From: Streptomyces abyssalis
Lineage (GTDB): Bacteria; Actinomycetota; Actinomycetes; Streptomycetales; Streptomycetaceae
Reading direction: 5' to 3'
NCBI RefSeq assembly: GCF_001751365.1
Contig: NZ_LJGT01000038.1
Coordinates: 298,466 to 362,465, forward strand
DNA: 64,000 nucleotides
A model generated the notes under the pieces. The model had not been told where the DNA came from, did not search any database, and was given only the letters and a program-made list of their open reading frames with translations. A program made the position numbers and the translations under genes. Shown piece after piece: positions 16,501-24,403 of this stretch (the stretch's first letter is position 1; every line of letters starts with the position of its first letter).

Positions 16501-17158
16501 CGGCACGAGCAAGTGGGCGGCGGAGGTGCTGCTCCGGGAGGCACACGACCTGTGCGGGCTGCCCTGCGCGGTCTTCCGCTCCGACATGATCCTCGCGCAC
16601 AGCCGGTACCGCGGGCAGCTCAACGTGCCCGACATGTTCACGCGCCTGCTGCTCAGCCTCGTCGCAACGGGGGTCGCGCCACGTTCCTTCTACCGCGCCG
16701 GCCCCGAAGGCGGGCGCCCCCGCGCGCACTTCGACGGACTGCCTGCCGACTTCACCGCCGAGGCCGTCACCTCGATCGGCGAGCGCACGACGGACGGCTT
16801 CCACACCTACAACGTCGTCAATCCGCACGACGACGGCGTCTCGCTCGACACCTTCGTGGACTGGCTGGCCGAGAGCGGACAGCGCATCCAGCACATCGAA
16901 GGGCACGCCGAGTGGTTCGCACGCTTCGAGACCGCCCTGCGGGGTCTGCCGGCGGAGCAGCGGCGGCACTCCCTGCTCCCGCTCCTGGACGCCTTCCGTG
17001 AACCGATGACGCCCGTGGCCGGAGCGGGCGTGCCCGCCGACCGGTTCGGCGCCGCGGTGCGGGACGCCGGGGTGGGCGGGGACGGCGGCATCCCCGTCCT
17101 CCCGCCGTCGCTGATCGCCAAGTACACCGACGATCTGCGGCACTTCGGGCTGCTGTAG
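13595..17158 (+). CDS. car: Carboxylic acid reductase (adenylation-thiolation-reductase)
   Basis: A complete 1187-residue carboxylic acid reductase, reducing aryl or alkyl acids to aldehydes with ATP and NADPH. The adenylation domain fills the first 650 or so residues, with YTSGSTGTPKGAMYTQR near 267. The thiolation domain has LGGDSLSALSF near residue 695, its serine carrying phosphopantetheine. The reductase domain starts with VLLTGANGYLGRF near 792 and has the short-chain-dehydrogenase pair in YGTSKW near 968. No phosphopantetheinyl transferase gene is adjacent. It stands alone as a transcription unit. Aromatic acids are likely substrates given the neighbourhood, but this is inference. Confidence 0.93.
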   Translation: MALNARPGNDGDHRVDGRTADPTPVERRMAELFAGDRQFREAVPLDEVTAAVREPGIGLARIMATVMEGYAARPAFAERAKNLVTDPRTGRTTAELLPEFRTLTYRDVAERVQALANDLAGCPKTPVNAGDFVCTLGFTSGDYATVDMACIHLGLVSVPLHAGATVAELKPLVAETDPSVLATSLELLDGAVELALGSGSLRRLLVLDCEMGADEHRERFEAAAGRLAAAGSPVTLDPLAAILERGRTLPYAPLRTDTDQESLSSLLYTSGSTGTPKGAMYTQRLATYLWGASWRTTDTPVITLNFLPMSHLAGRYMLFSTLSAGGTVHFTARSDLSTLFEDLSLARPTDLMLVPRVSEMIFQQYRSEVDRRLAAGGDPPTVEAELLTEMREKVLGGRIVRVMSGSAPLDAETAAFLEACLELKPLNGYGATEAGMITTGHKLAPPVIDHKLVDVPELGYFGTDSPYPRGELRVKTEMIMAGYYNRPEATAEAFDEDGFYKTGDIMARTGPGELVYVDRTKNVLKLSQGELVALSRLETVFAASPLVRQIFVHGSSERSCVLAVVVPTPEAAEQAGGSAAALKSSLSTALRRAAKEAGLKSYEIPRDFVVETEPFSVGNGLLSDAGKLARPRARERYGERLEQMYADLASQQRDELRALRRDGRDRPVLETVARAAGSLLGCPYTDVDPDLDFTGLGGDSLSALSFSRLLQEIYEVDVPVSAVISPGTALRQLARYVEARPVSGPGRPAFASVHGQDAEEVRAEDLSLGAFIDAGVLDDAKQLPRRSGPARTVLLTGANGYLGRFLCLEWLQRLAGTDGTLVCLVRGSSAEAARRRLDAAFDSGDAELLARYRDLASGTRLQVLAGDIGEPRLGLDEETWQRLAADVGLIVHPAALVNHVLPYDQLFGPNVAGTAELIRMAVTTRIKRFVLLSSVAVGTGQPAGVLAEDGDIRTAVPVRSLDGAYAGGYGTSKWAAEVLLREAHDLCGLPCAVFRSDMILAHSRYRGQLNVPDMFTRLLLSLVATGVAPRSFYRAGPEGGRPRAHFDGLPADFTAEAVTSIGERTTDGFHTYNVVNPHDDGVSLDTFVDWLAESGQRIQHIEGHAEWFARFETALRGLPAEQRRHSLLPLLDAFREPMTPVAGAGVPADRFGAAVRDAGVGGDGGIPVLPPSLIAKYTDDLRHFGLL

Positions 17159-17171
17159 GACTCGCGTCCGC

Positions 17172-17212
17172 GGTACGGCCACCGGCGGCTTCACGGCACC
17201 GGCGGCCGTACC
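17172..17212. terminator. Bidirectional hairpin terminator
   Basis: GGTACGGCC and GGCCGTACC arms, with further complementary CCGG bases inside, lie between the convergent reductase and protease genes. Confidence 0.5.
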
Positions 17213-17216
17213 GGCG

Positions 17217-17918
17217 CTACTTGATCCCCTGGGCCCTGGCGTTCTTGAGCAGGGCCTTGATCCCGTCGATGTCGTAGCCGGTGAGCCGCCCCTTGTTCGC
17301 GGCCGTTCTGTAGCCGCCGTTCGGGGAGCACATGACCGGCCTGTTGCCGTACCTGGTGGCCACGCACTCGTAGGGCTCGGCGCGACCGTCCTTGTCGAGG
17401 TCGGAGTTGGGATGGTCGAGGCCGAGCGCGTGGAGCATCTCGTGCACGACCGTGTTGCGCAGCACGTGGTCCGCGATGACCCAACTGCCGTCCCAGTACT
17501 CGGAGTCGATGGCGACGAGCCCGCCGCGGCCCAGTCCGCGGGGCTGGCCGGGACAGGGCATGCCCTGCGACCAGCCCGGCGTGCCCAGCGGCCGGTACAG
17601 CTCCATGAACTGGATGTGGTAGGCGGGGCCGCACCTGGACGGGTCGTTGGGCTCGACACCGCCGATCCTCAGATGCAGACCGGCGGCCTCGACCTGGCGC
17701 ACGGCCGGCTGCAGATACGGGGTGTAACGCTTGCGCAGGGCCTCCGTCTTGAAGGTCACGGTGTACGTCCTGCTCGGGCTGGCGGACGTGACCCCCAGGT
17801 CGGACGTGAGCTTCCAGCCGGTGCCCTTCGTGGTGACGGCGGCCGCGCTCGCGGGGAAGACCGACCAGGCGACGGCGGCCGCCAGGGCGGCAGCGGTGAC
17901 GACGGCTCTCCGGAACAT
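17217..17918 (-). CDS. Secreted metzincin-like zinc metalloprotease
   Basis: A 233-residue protein with a signal peptide (FRRAVVTAAALAAAVAWSVF, cleavage about ASA). The active-site motif HEMLHALGLDHP matches HExxHxxGxxH of metzincins and Glu is the general base. Cysteines flank the motif (CGPAYH, CPGQ, YECVA, MCSPN), suggesting two disulfides in the exported enzyme. The short length and signal recall Streptomyces secreted neutral proteases. The ATG at 17918 was chosen as the first start giving a proper signal peptide, with GGAGA upstream. Substrate unknown. Confidence 0.75.
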   Translation of the reverse strand: MFRRAVVTAAALAAAVAWSVFPASAAAVTTKGTGWKLTSDLGVTSASPSRTYTVTFKTEALRKRYTPYLQPAVRQVEAAGLHLRIGGVEPNDPSRCGPAYHIQFMELYRPLGTPGWSQGMPCPGQPRGLGRGGLVAIDSEYWDGSWVIADHVLRNTVVHEMLHALGLDHPNSDLDKDGRAEPYECVATRYGNRPVMCSPNGGYRTAANKGRLTGYDIDGIKALLKNARAQGIK

Positions 17919-18111
17919 GTCTCTCCTTATGAAGTTGTGGGGGGCGCTCCGGCCCGGCCTCCTGCTCCGGGCAGGAAGCCGGCCGCAGCCTTCACAACTC
18001 AGACACATCCGGAAGGTGTTTGGTTACATACTCAACAACACGGTCACGTAACGGAATCCGTCCGCCGGTCCGGCGCGCCGAAGCGCCCGGACCGGCGTCC
18101 GGCCGAGGTCC

Positions 18112-19470
18112 TCAGTCGCGTGCGGCCGGGCTCGTCCAGTCCTCCGGCACATGGGCGATGCGTACGCGCTGCGGATGGTCCCCGACGGGCACGGAGACCG
18201 TCTTCTCGCCGGTGGCGAAGTCGATGGCGCTGACCTGGTCGCTGCCCGCCTCCGAGATCACGCAGGACTTGCCGTCGCCGCTGACCGTGGCCCAGTAGGG
18301 CTTGGAGGCGGTGACCACCGGGCCCTCCTCCAGGGTTTCGCGGTCCACGACGGTGGCGTAGTCGTCCATGGTCCCGGCGATGCAGAGCTTGTCGCCCTCC
18401 GGACTCATCGACATGCCGTGGTGGCGGGAGTCGTTGACCCAGGTGGTGCGGTCCTCGCTGGTGTCGGGGTTCTTCGGCAGGACCTTCTCACGCGTGATCT
18501 TGTCCGCGGCCACGTCGTACTCGAAGAAGCCGTTGAAGAAGGAGACCTGGAAGTAGAGCTTGGACTCATCCGGCGTGAAGGCCACCGGGCGCACCGCATC
18601 GGAGAAGTCCTTGCGGCCGAAGGCATCGAGCCTTTCGCGCATGTCGATGACCTTGACCTCTTCGAAGGTCTCGGCGTCGACGACCGTGATCTTGCGGTCG
18701 CCCTTCGTCCAGTCCAGCCAGGGGTCGTCGGTGTCGGTCTGCACATCGCCGATGGACATGTTCCACAGGTGCTTGCCTCCGTTGGCGAAGACGTTCTCGT
18801 GCGGCTTGTCGCCGGTCTTGAAGTTCCCGGCTTCCTTCCCCGTCTCGATGTCGAGTACGTGGACCGTGTTGGAGGTCGACGCCGAGACGGCCACGCGCCG
18901 GCCGTCGGGCGAGACGGCCATGTGGTCGGAACGGAAACCGGAGACGGGGAAGCGCCAGTTGAGCTCTCCCGTCCCGACGTCGATGGAGACGACGTCGGCG
19001 AAGCTCGGGCGGGAGACCACCATCGCCGACCCGTCGGGGGTCGAGTACATGTCGTCGACGAGCTGGTCGTGCCCCTCCCCCGGGCCGTTGCGGATGATGA
19101 GGAAGGCCGCGAGCTTGATGGGGTTGGCGTAGATCTCCCGCAGGCGCTCCTCCTTGTCGGGTACGACGTTGATGCGCCCGAGCTTCTCGAAGGAGCCCTT
19201 GGACTTGATCACGTCCGCGGTGCCGTCCCAGTTGTTGCCGACGAACATCACTTCCTGCAGGCCCGGCGCGTCCTTGCCGCCGGAGCCAGGCGCGTCCTTG
19301 CCGCCGGGGCCGGGCGCGGCGGCGGCCACGCCGGTGGTGGCGGTCAGGGCGAGCAGGGCCGTCGCGACGGCGAACGGCAGCAGGCGGCGGGTCCTGACGC
19401 GCGCCGCACACGGCGGACGGAGGGAGGCGGGAGTCCCCGCGTCCGCGCAGTACGTCCTGGAAACGGGCAT
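18112..19470 (-). CDS. Secreted beta-propeller (YncE/YVTN-like) protein
   Basis: A 452-residue exported protein with a signal peptide (RRLLPFAVATALLALTATTGVAAAA). A short Gly/Pro/Lys linker follows with the tandem unit GGKDAPG. The rest shows repeated blade motifs such as AVSPDGRRVAVSASTSNTVHVLDIETGK, AFTPDESKLYF and SMSPEGDKLCIAGT, a propeller of about seven blades. Such proteins bind ligands or partners outside the cell; no catalytic residues are evident. The start has AAGGAGAGCC ahead. It diverges from a TetR regulator across a 30-bp palindrome and is probably controlled by it. Confidence 0.75.
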   Translation of the reverse strand: MPVSRTYCADAGTPASLRPPCAARVRTRRLLPFAVATALLALTATTGVAAAAPGPGGKDAPGSGGKDAPGLQEVMFVGNNWDGTADVIKSKGSFEKLGRINVVPDKEERLREIYANPIKLAAFLIIRNGPGEGHDQLVDDMYSTPDGSAMVVSRPSFADVVSIDVGTGELNWRFPVSGFRSDHMAVSPDGRRVAVSASTSNTVHVLDIETGKEAGNFKTGDKPHENVFANGGKHLWNMSIGDVQTDTDDPWLDWTKGDRKITVVDAETFEEVKVIDMRERLDAFGRKDFSDAVRPVAFTPDESKLYFQVSFFNGFFEYDVAADKITREKVLPKNPDTSEDRTTWVNDSRHHGMSMSPEGDKLCIAGTMDDYATVVDRETLEEGPVVTASKPYWATVSGDGKSCVISEAGSDQVSAIDFATGEKTVSVPVGDHPQRVRIAHVPEDWTSPAARD

Positions 19471-19666
19471 GGCTCTCCTTCGCGTAGCGGCTCTTGCGTC
19501 CGCCGGCTGCGAGCGGAACCGGCGCGGGCACGGGAGTGCCTGACCCTCTCCGCAGAGTTCGGCGGGGCTCTGCGGAGAGGGCCGGCGGCTGGGCTGCGAC
19601 TTCCCGTGCAAGGTCGGCGCCGCATGCTGTCTGAGCGGGTGTTTTCATGCGAGGCGCCCAGCCGGA

Positions 19667-19696
19667 CCAATGTGAAAAGGAACCTCTTCACATTGG
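19667..19696. promoter_or_regulatory. 30-bp near-perfect palindrome, probable TetR operator
   Basis: Arms CCAATGTGAA and TTCACATTGG are perfect. Inside, three of five further pairs match, giving 13 of 15 pairs. It lies between the divergent beta-propeller and TetR genes, 83 bases before the TetR start. Confidence 0.65.
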
Positions 19697-19779
19697 GACT
19701 ACCGAAGGTAACGTCGACCCCGGGGTTCTTCAACCCCCCATGGGGGAGAAGATGTCCCGCACCCGAGCGAGGGAGAACG

Positions 19780-20424
19780 GTGGTGGAACGGCTCAGGCGG
19801 CCGACCGGCCGCTACGCGGGCAAGGCGGCCGGCGAGCGGCAGGCCGAGCGGCGGCAGAGGTTTCTCGACGCGGCGCTGCAGCTCTTCGGAGCCGGCCCCG
19901 GCTACCGGTCGACGTCCGTCGCCGCCCTCTGCGAGGCGGCGGGGCTGTCCACCCGTCAGTTCTACGAGGAGTTCCGCACCCTCGAGGACGTACTCGCGAT
20001 GCTTCACCTGCAGGTCAACGACTGGTCCGAGAAGGCCGTCGTCGAAGCCCTCACCGACACGGAGGGCATGCCGTACGCCGAACGCTACGGCCGCGTCTTC
20101 CGCGCGTACGCGGCGAGCCTCACCGAGGACCCGCGCCGGCTGCGGATCACCTTCACCGAGATCGTCGGCGTGAGCGCGCGCATGGACGAGCAACGGCTGG
20201 CCCGCCGCGCACGGTGGGTCGATCTGATACGGACAGAGGCGGCAGCCGCGGTCGAGCGCGGTGAGGCCGCCGACCGCGACTACCGCATCGCCGCGGCAGC
20301 CTTCATCGGCAGCGTGAACGGACTTCTGCACGACTGGGGCGCGGGCTGGGTGGACGCCACACTCGACGAGGTCGTGGACGAACTCGTCCGTCTGCTGCTG
20401 GCGTTGCTGCGCGACCGGGACTGA
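19780..20424 (+). CDS. TetR/AcrR-family transcriptional regulator
   Basis: A 214-residue regulator. The N-terminal TetR helix-turn-helix reads RRQRFLDAALQLFG, then TSVAALCEAAGLSTRQFYEEFRTLEDVL (about residues 25-70). The C-terminal helical domain is of the TetR_C type. The GTG at 19780 was chosen for GGGAG 5 bases upstream; the adjacent GTG is an alternative. It likely binds the palindrome at 19667-19696 and controls itself and the divergent propeller gene. The ligand is unknown. Confidence 0.85.
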   Translation: MVERLRRPTGRYAGKAAGERQAERRQRFLDAALQLFGAGPGYRSTSVAALCEAAGLSTRQFYEEFRTLEDVLAMLHLQVNDWSEKAVVEALTDTEGMPYAERYGRVFRAYAASLTEDPRRLRITFTEIVGVSARMDEQRLARRARWVDLIRTEAAAAVERGEAADRDYRIAAAAFIGSVNGLLHDWGAGWVDATLDEVVDELVRLLLALLRDRD

Positions 20425-20599
20425 GGGCCGGGCCCGGGTGCCGGCCCTGCCCCGTTACCGGGTGCCGGGCCGGCAACGCTGCACGGTACCGAGCCGGAAG
20501 CCTGCCGCCCTCGCGTGCTGCCCGGGCCCGATGCCCGGTCCGCAGCCACGCCCGCCGCCCGGTCAGGACGTGCGGCGGCCCGTCACGCGGGCGGCCGCC

Positions 20600-21826
20600 T
20601 CAGGTCCTCCCACGGAAGAACCCGCGGACGTCGTCCACCAGCAGATCCGGCGCCTCCATCGCGAGGAAATGGCCGCCCCGGCTCAACTCCGTCCAGCGCA
20701 CCACGTTGTGGTCGCGCTCCGCCCAGCGGCGGATGGTCACGTCGCGGGCGGAGACCAGCACACCGGTCGGCGTTCCCGGCACGGCGGGCGCGGGGGAACC
20801 GGCCGCGCCCCGGTCACCGTCGGCGGCGCTCCAGTCGCCGGAGCCGTCGCCCCAGTCGCCGGTGCCGTCGTCCCAGGAGCTCGCGGACATCTCCTCGTAG
20901 TAGATCTGTGCCGCCGTCCCGGCCGTGCCCGTGAGCCAGTAGAGGGAGACATCCGTCAGCATCCGGTCACGGTCGACGCTGTCCTCGGGGAGCCCGTCCT
21001 CCGGATCGGTGAGCTCCTTGAACTTCTCGGTGATCCAGGCGAGTTGACCCACGGGCGAGTCGTGCAGCCCGTACGTCACCGTCTGCGGACGCTTGGAATT
21101 GCACTGCAGATAGCCGTCGTTGAAGGTCTCCATCGCATGCCGGCGCCGCTGCTCGACGTCGCTGAGACCGTCCATCTCCCCCGGCACTCCTGCCGGGAAG
21201 GTGAGCAGCGAGTTCACATGGACGCCGATGACACGGTCCGGGTTCTGCCGGCCGATCCCGGGGCCGACGAGTGCGCCCGTGTCGTACCCCTGGACTCCGT
21301 AACGCCCGTACCCCAGCCGGGACATCACTCCCGCCAGCACCTCCGCCATTCTTGCCGAGCCCATGCCCGGCCCGGCCAGTGGCGTGGAGAAGCCGAACCC
21401 GGGCAGCGACGGCACGACCAGATGGAAGGCGTCGGCCCGGTCGCCGCCGTGCGCCGCCGGGTCCGACAGCGGACCGATGACGTCGAGGAAGTCTGTGAAG
21501 CCGCCGGGCCAGCCGTGCAGAAGCATCAGCGGAGTGGCGCCGGGCTCGGGTGAACGGACGTGCAGGAAGTGGATGTTCTGCCCGTCGACCGTGGTGGTGT
21601 ACTGCGGGTGCTCGTTGAGCGCCGCCTCGTGCTCACGCCAGTCGTAGACCGTCCGCCAGTACTCGGCGAGCTCCTGCAGATACTTCAGGGGCACCCCGCG
21701 GCTCCAGCCGACACCCGGCAGCTCGTCCGGCCAGCGGGTGCCGGCGAGCCGTGCGTGAAGGTCGTCGAGCTGAGCCTGCGGTATGCCGATGCGGAAGGGC
21801 CGGATGTCCTGCTGCGAGTCCGTCAT
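20600..21826 (-). CDS. EHN-domain epoxide hydrolase
   Basis: A 408-residue member of the microsomal-type epoxide hydrolase family. The N-terminal EHN domain ([20 protein letters not shown]) covers about residues 10-115. The alpha/beta hydrolase part has HGWPGG at 104-109 and a nucleophile elbow QGYDTGA with Asp182. The usual W after Asp (GGDWG) is T here, a visible departure. A Gly/Asp/Trp-rich low-complexity loop ([19 protein letters not shown]) sits before the C-terminal lid, and the catalytic histidine is probably in RGGHFLAME. The substrate is unknown. Confidence 0.85.
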   Translation of the reverse strand: MTDSQQDIRPFRIGIPQAQLDDLHARLAGTRWPDELPGVGWSRGVPLKYLQELAEYWRTVYDWREHEAALNEHPQYTTTVDGQNIHFLHVRSPEPGATPLMLLHGWPGGFTDFLDVIGPLSDPAAHGGDRADAFHLVVPSLPGFGFSTPLAGPGMGSARMAEVLAGVMSRLGYGRYGVQGYDTGALVGPGIGRQNPDRVIGVHVNSLLTFPAGVPGEMDGLSDVEQRRRHAMETFNDGYLQCNSKRPQTVTYGLHDSPVGQLAWITEKFKELTDPEDGLPEDSVDRDRMLTDVSLYWLTGTAGTAAQIYYEEMSASSWDDGTGDWGDGSGDWSAADGDRGAAGSPAPAVPGTPTGVLVSARDVTIRRWAERDHNVVRWTELSRGGHFLAMEAPDLLVDDVRGFFRGRT

Positions 21827-21949
21827 GGCAGCGACGCTACGAACCCTTGAGGACGGTTCCGGTCCTGAAGGCCCGGGAGTTCCGGGAGTCCCGGGCCACC
21901 GCGTCGAGGTGCCCGCGCCCGTGTACGGAGGTGAGCGCGCCGGGGCTGC

Positions 21950-22624
21950 TCAGGGCCGGCTCTCGGGAGGGGACTCGTCCGGGGCCGGGGTGCGGCGGCA
22001 GACCAGGGCCTCCGGGTCTCCCGGCGGGGGCTGGAGCGTGTAGCCGTCCGGGCAGGCGGGACCGGGCGGCCCCTGCTCCCCGCGCGGGCCCTGTTCACCG
22101 CTGGCGCCGTCCTTCCCGTCCTCGCCCGCTTCACCGGGCGGCCCCTGCGGGCCCGTTGCGCCGTCCCGTCCGTCGTGCCCGGCCAGGCCGCGCTCACCCT
22201 GCGGGCCCTGCGCACCGGGGAGGCCGTCCTCGCCCGGGGGACCGGCCTCGCCGGGGGCGCCGTCCTCGCCCGGAGCCCCGTCCTCGCCGTCCGCTCCCGC
22301 GGCGCCCCGCTCACCGGGGCGGCCGGGCATCGGCACGGGCACCTCCGTACGGTCCGGCAGGTCCTCGACCGCGCGCGACGGGTCGGGCGCCCTGGGCGTC
22401 TCGCCCTCGGCCTGGAGCTGCGCGCGCAGCGTCCGCACGTCCCCGGCGAGGGTCGTCACGGCCGAACCGCGCCGCTCGGCCTCGGCCGCCAACTCCTGTG
22501 CCCGGCCTGCCTCTTCGTCGATGCGCGCCCAGATCGCGACGACGGCTCCGGCGAGGGCCAACAGCACGCACGCCAGCAGTACGGGCCTCCAGCGGCGAGC
22601 GAGTACACGCTGTGCGCGGGTCAC
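21950..22624 (-). CDS. Membrane-anchored collagen-like (Gly-X-Y) protein
   Basis: A 224-residue protein with one N-terminal membrane span ([20 protein letters not shown]), a short coiled coil ([12 protein letters not shown]) and about 30 uninterrupted Gly-X-Y triplets rich in Glu, Asp and Pro. A cysteine-containing tail ([20 protein letters not shown]) closes it. The triplets should form a collagen-like triple helix trimerised by the coiled coil. Such repeats occur in Streptomyces phage tail fibres and in bacterial surface proteins. Its GTG start overlaps the stop of the upstream gene by 4 bases. Confidence 0.7.
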   Translation of the reverse strand: MTRAQRVLARRWRPVLLACVLLALAGAVVAIWARIDEEAGRAQELAAEAERRGSAVTTLAGDVRTLRAQLQAEGETPRAPDPSRAVEDLPDRTEVPVPMPGRPGERGAAGADGEDGAPGEDGAPGEAGPPGEDGLPGAQGPQGERGLAGHDGRDGATGPQGPPGEAGEDGKDGASGEQGPRGEQGPPGPACPDGYTLQPPPGDPEALVCRRTPAPDESPPESRP

Positions 22625-22890
22625 GGCAGATCCCCTCCGAGTCGGATGACGAGGCCGCGCAGGCGCGCTATCTCCACCTGGTCCGCGGCGCGTTGGGCGG
22701 CGAGTTCGGCAAGTGCGGCGTTCTTCTCGGCGACTTGGCGGTCGAGCCGGTCGCGTTCCTCCTGGAGGTTGTCGGTGAGGCTCGAATAGCCGTTGAGGGC
22801 GTTCTCGCCCCGCTTCCCGACGAACGCCACCACCGCGGCGGCCAGTCCGCCGAAAGCGCCGAGCAGCCCGCCGAAGGTGGTGGCGTCCAA
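22621..22890 (-). CDS. Small holin-like membrane protein with coiled coil
   Basis: An 89-residue protein: one N-terminal hydrophobic segment ([20 protein letters not shown]) followed by a charged coiled coil ([22 protein letters not shown]). The TTG start at 22890 was chosen because AAGGAGCGGTCC precedes it; no ATG or GTG fits. Its position between a lysin gene and a collagen-like gene and the single span suggest a phage holin or tail-associated protein, but nothing in the sequence proves this. Confidence 0.5.
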   Translation of the reverse strand: MDATTFGGLLGAFGGLAAAVVAFVGKRGENALNGYSSLTDNLQEERDRLDRQVAEKNAALAELAAQRAADQVEIARLRGLVIRLGGDLP

Positions 22891-22981
22891 GGGACCGCTC
22901 CTTATCCGGCAGCCGGTACGCCGCGGGCCGGAGCCCCCGGGCGGCCATGCACGCACGCGGCCGGGGCGGCGCTCACCGCGC

Positions 22982-24025
22982 TCACTTCCAGTAGTTGATC
23001 TGCCCGAGGCCGGAGACCAGGTCGTGCCGTCCGCCGCGCGGGTCGAAGACGACGTACTCCGCGCCGAGTGTCGCCTTCGCGTCGCAGTAGGCACCGGCGT
23101 TGCTGAGGTCGACGAACGTGTCGCCCTCGGTGCCGGCCCGCTCGACGATGTCGCCCGTCTTGGACCGCCTGCCTCCTGTGGTCTCGAAGAACCGGGCCTG
23201 GACGGAGGCGCCCGCGGGGACGCCCCTGAGCCGGAAGAAGACCGTGCCGGAGTAGTGCGCTCCGCCGCTGAGAGGCGTGCTGGTGAAGGTGAGGGTGTGC
23301 CAGTCGTTCGCGACGCGGCCCTTGGCGGCCTTCACCTTCGGGTTGTTGTGCCTGGGCATCCCGTCGCCCTCCTCGCTGTCCGGGGCGCCGCCCTTCGCGG
23401 CGTTCAGGATGGCGGTCATCGGGAACGAACCCGGATCGCCGTGGTCGTTCTCCGGTACGTGCTGGTGCCCGCAGTGTCCGCGGAATCCGCTCCAGCGACT
23501 CCCGGACATGCGCACGCCGTTGGCGCCGTAGGAGTCCGGGTACGTCTTGAAGGTCAGTCCGCTGGAGAGCGGTACGCCGTGCTTCTCGCCTGCCCACCGG
23601 CAGAACGCCCCGAGATCGCGCACGGCCCAGCCCGGCAGGTCGCCGGTGTAGAGGTAGTCGGTCCCCGCCCTGTACGTGCGGCCGCCGAGCCTCCACGTCT
23701 CGGCATTCCTGCGGTCGCACGTACCGGCCAGCTCGACCTGGCACACGTTCAGCGTGTTCGTCTCCACGCCGCCCGCCTTGTTCACCAGGGCACGGCTGGA
23801 GACGTCGAAGTCGAAGTGCTGATACCACTTCAGCCGCTCCGCCGCGAAGTCGGGCACGGCGGTGAGGTTGGGAGCCGAGCCGCCGCCCCCGTAGGACGGC
23901 AGGCTCCTGCCCTCGGTGGAGTGCCAGACGACGACGTTCGTCTCCATCGCCGAGCCCGGATACTTCTTGCCGTACCAGTACGAGGTGGATGCACCCGGGT
24001 ACTTCTGCGGTCCGCTTCTGGTCAT
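22982..24025 (-). CDS. Phage-lysin-like amidase-domain protein
   Basis: A 347-residue protein without a signal peptide. The N-terminal 210 or so residues look like an N-acetylmuramoyl-L-alanine amidase/PGRP-type domain. NVVVWHSTEGRSLPSY provides one zinc-ligand histidine and GHCGHQHVPENDHGDPG the second zinc-site region, a sequence usual in actinophage endolysins. The C-terminal part is a beta-rich domain (WHTLTFTSTPLSGG, ARFFETTGG) of unknown role. Lack of a signal suggests export by a holin. ATG at 24025 follows CTGGAGCC. Confidence 0.65.
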   Translation of the reverse strand: MTRSGPQKYPGASTSYWYGKKYPGSAMETNVVVWHSTEGRSLPSYGGGGSAPNLTAVPDFAAERLKWYQHFDFDVSSRALVNKAGGVETNTLNVCQVELAGTCDRRNAETWRLGGRTYRAGTDYLYTGDLPGWAVRDLGAFCRWAGEKHGVPLSSGLTFKTYPDSYGANGVRMSGSRWSGFRGHCGHQHVPENDHGDPGSFPMTAILNAAKGGAPDSEEGDGMPRHNNPKVKAAKGRVANDWHTLTFTSTPLSGGAHYSGTVFFRLRGVPAGASVQARFFETTGGRRSKTGDIVERAGTEGDTFVDLSNAGAYCDAKATLGAEYVVFDPRGGRHDLVSGLGQINYWK

Positions 24026-24403
24026 GGCTCCAGTCCTCAGCACTCGCGAGCGAGCGGGCGGGCGGGCGGGTCCCCGGTGTCCCGCCGTACGGAGCACCGG
24101 GGCGCTGCGGACGGTCCCCCCGCCTGCGCCCCCCGGGTTGAAGCCTGCCGCCGCCGCGGCGGTGTACGCCTGCGCGAAGAAGCACGAACGGGGCGCCCGG
24201 TGCGTACGGGATTCATGTGACATCACCCTCGCGCCCGTGCCGGACGCAGCAGATCAGTGGCTGATCCTTATTACGTACCGACCCTCGGCGGCGTCCGGGA
24301 CACTCCGCTCTCCTCACCCCACGGAGGGCCGCGGCGAAGCCCACTCGGGTGGCACGCGCCCGGCGTGCGCCCGCTTCCGTGCGGGAGCGGGAAGGGCCAC
24401 CGC

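Noticed and set aside
15197..17659. 820-residue minus-strand frame opposite the carboxylic acid reductase
   Set aside because: It mirrors a full, motif-rich gene on the other strand; long antisense frames are normal in DNA this rich in G+C.
18151..19779. Plus-strand extension of the TetR frame by about 540 residues
   Set aside because: The extension is antisense to the beta-propeller gene; the TetR domain begins only after 19780.
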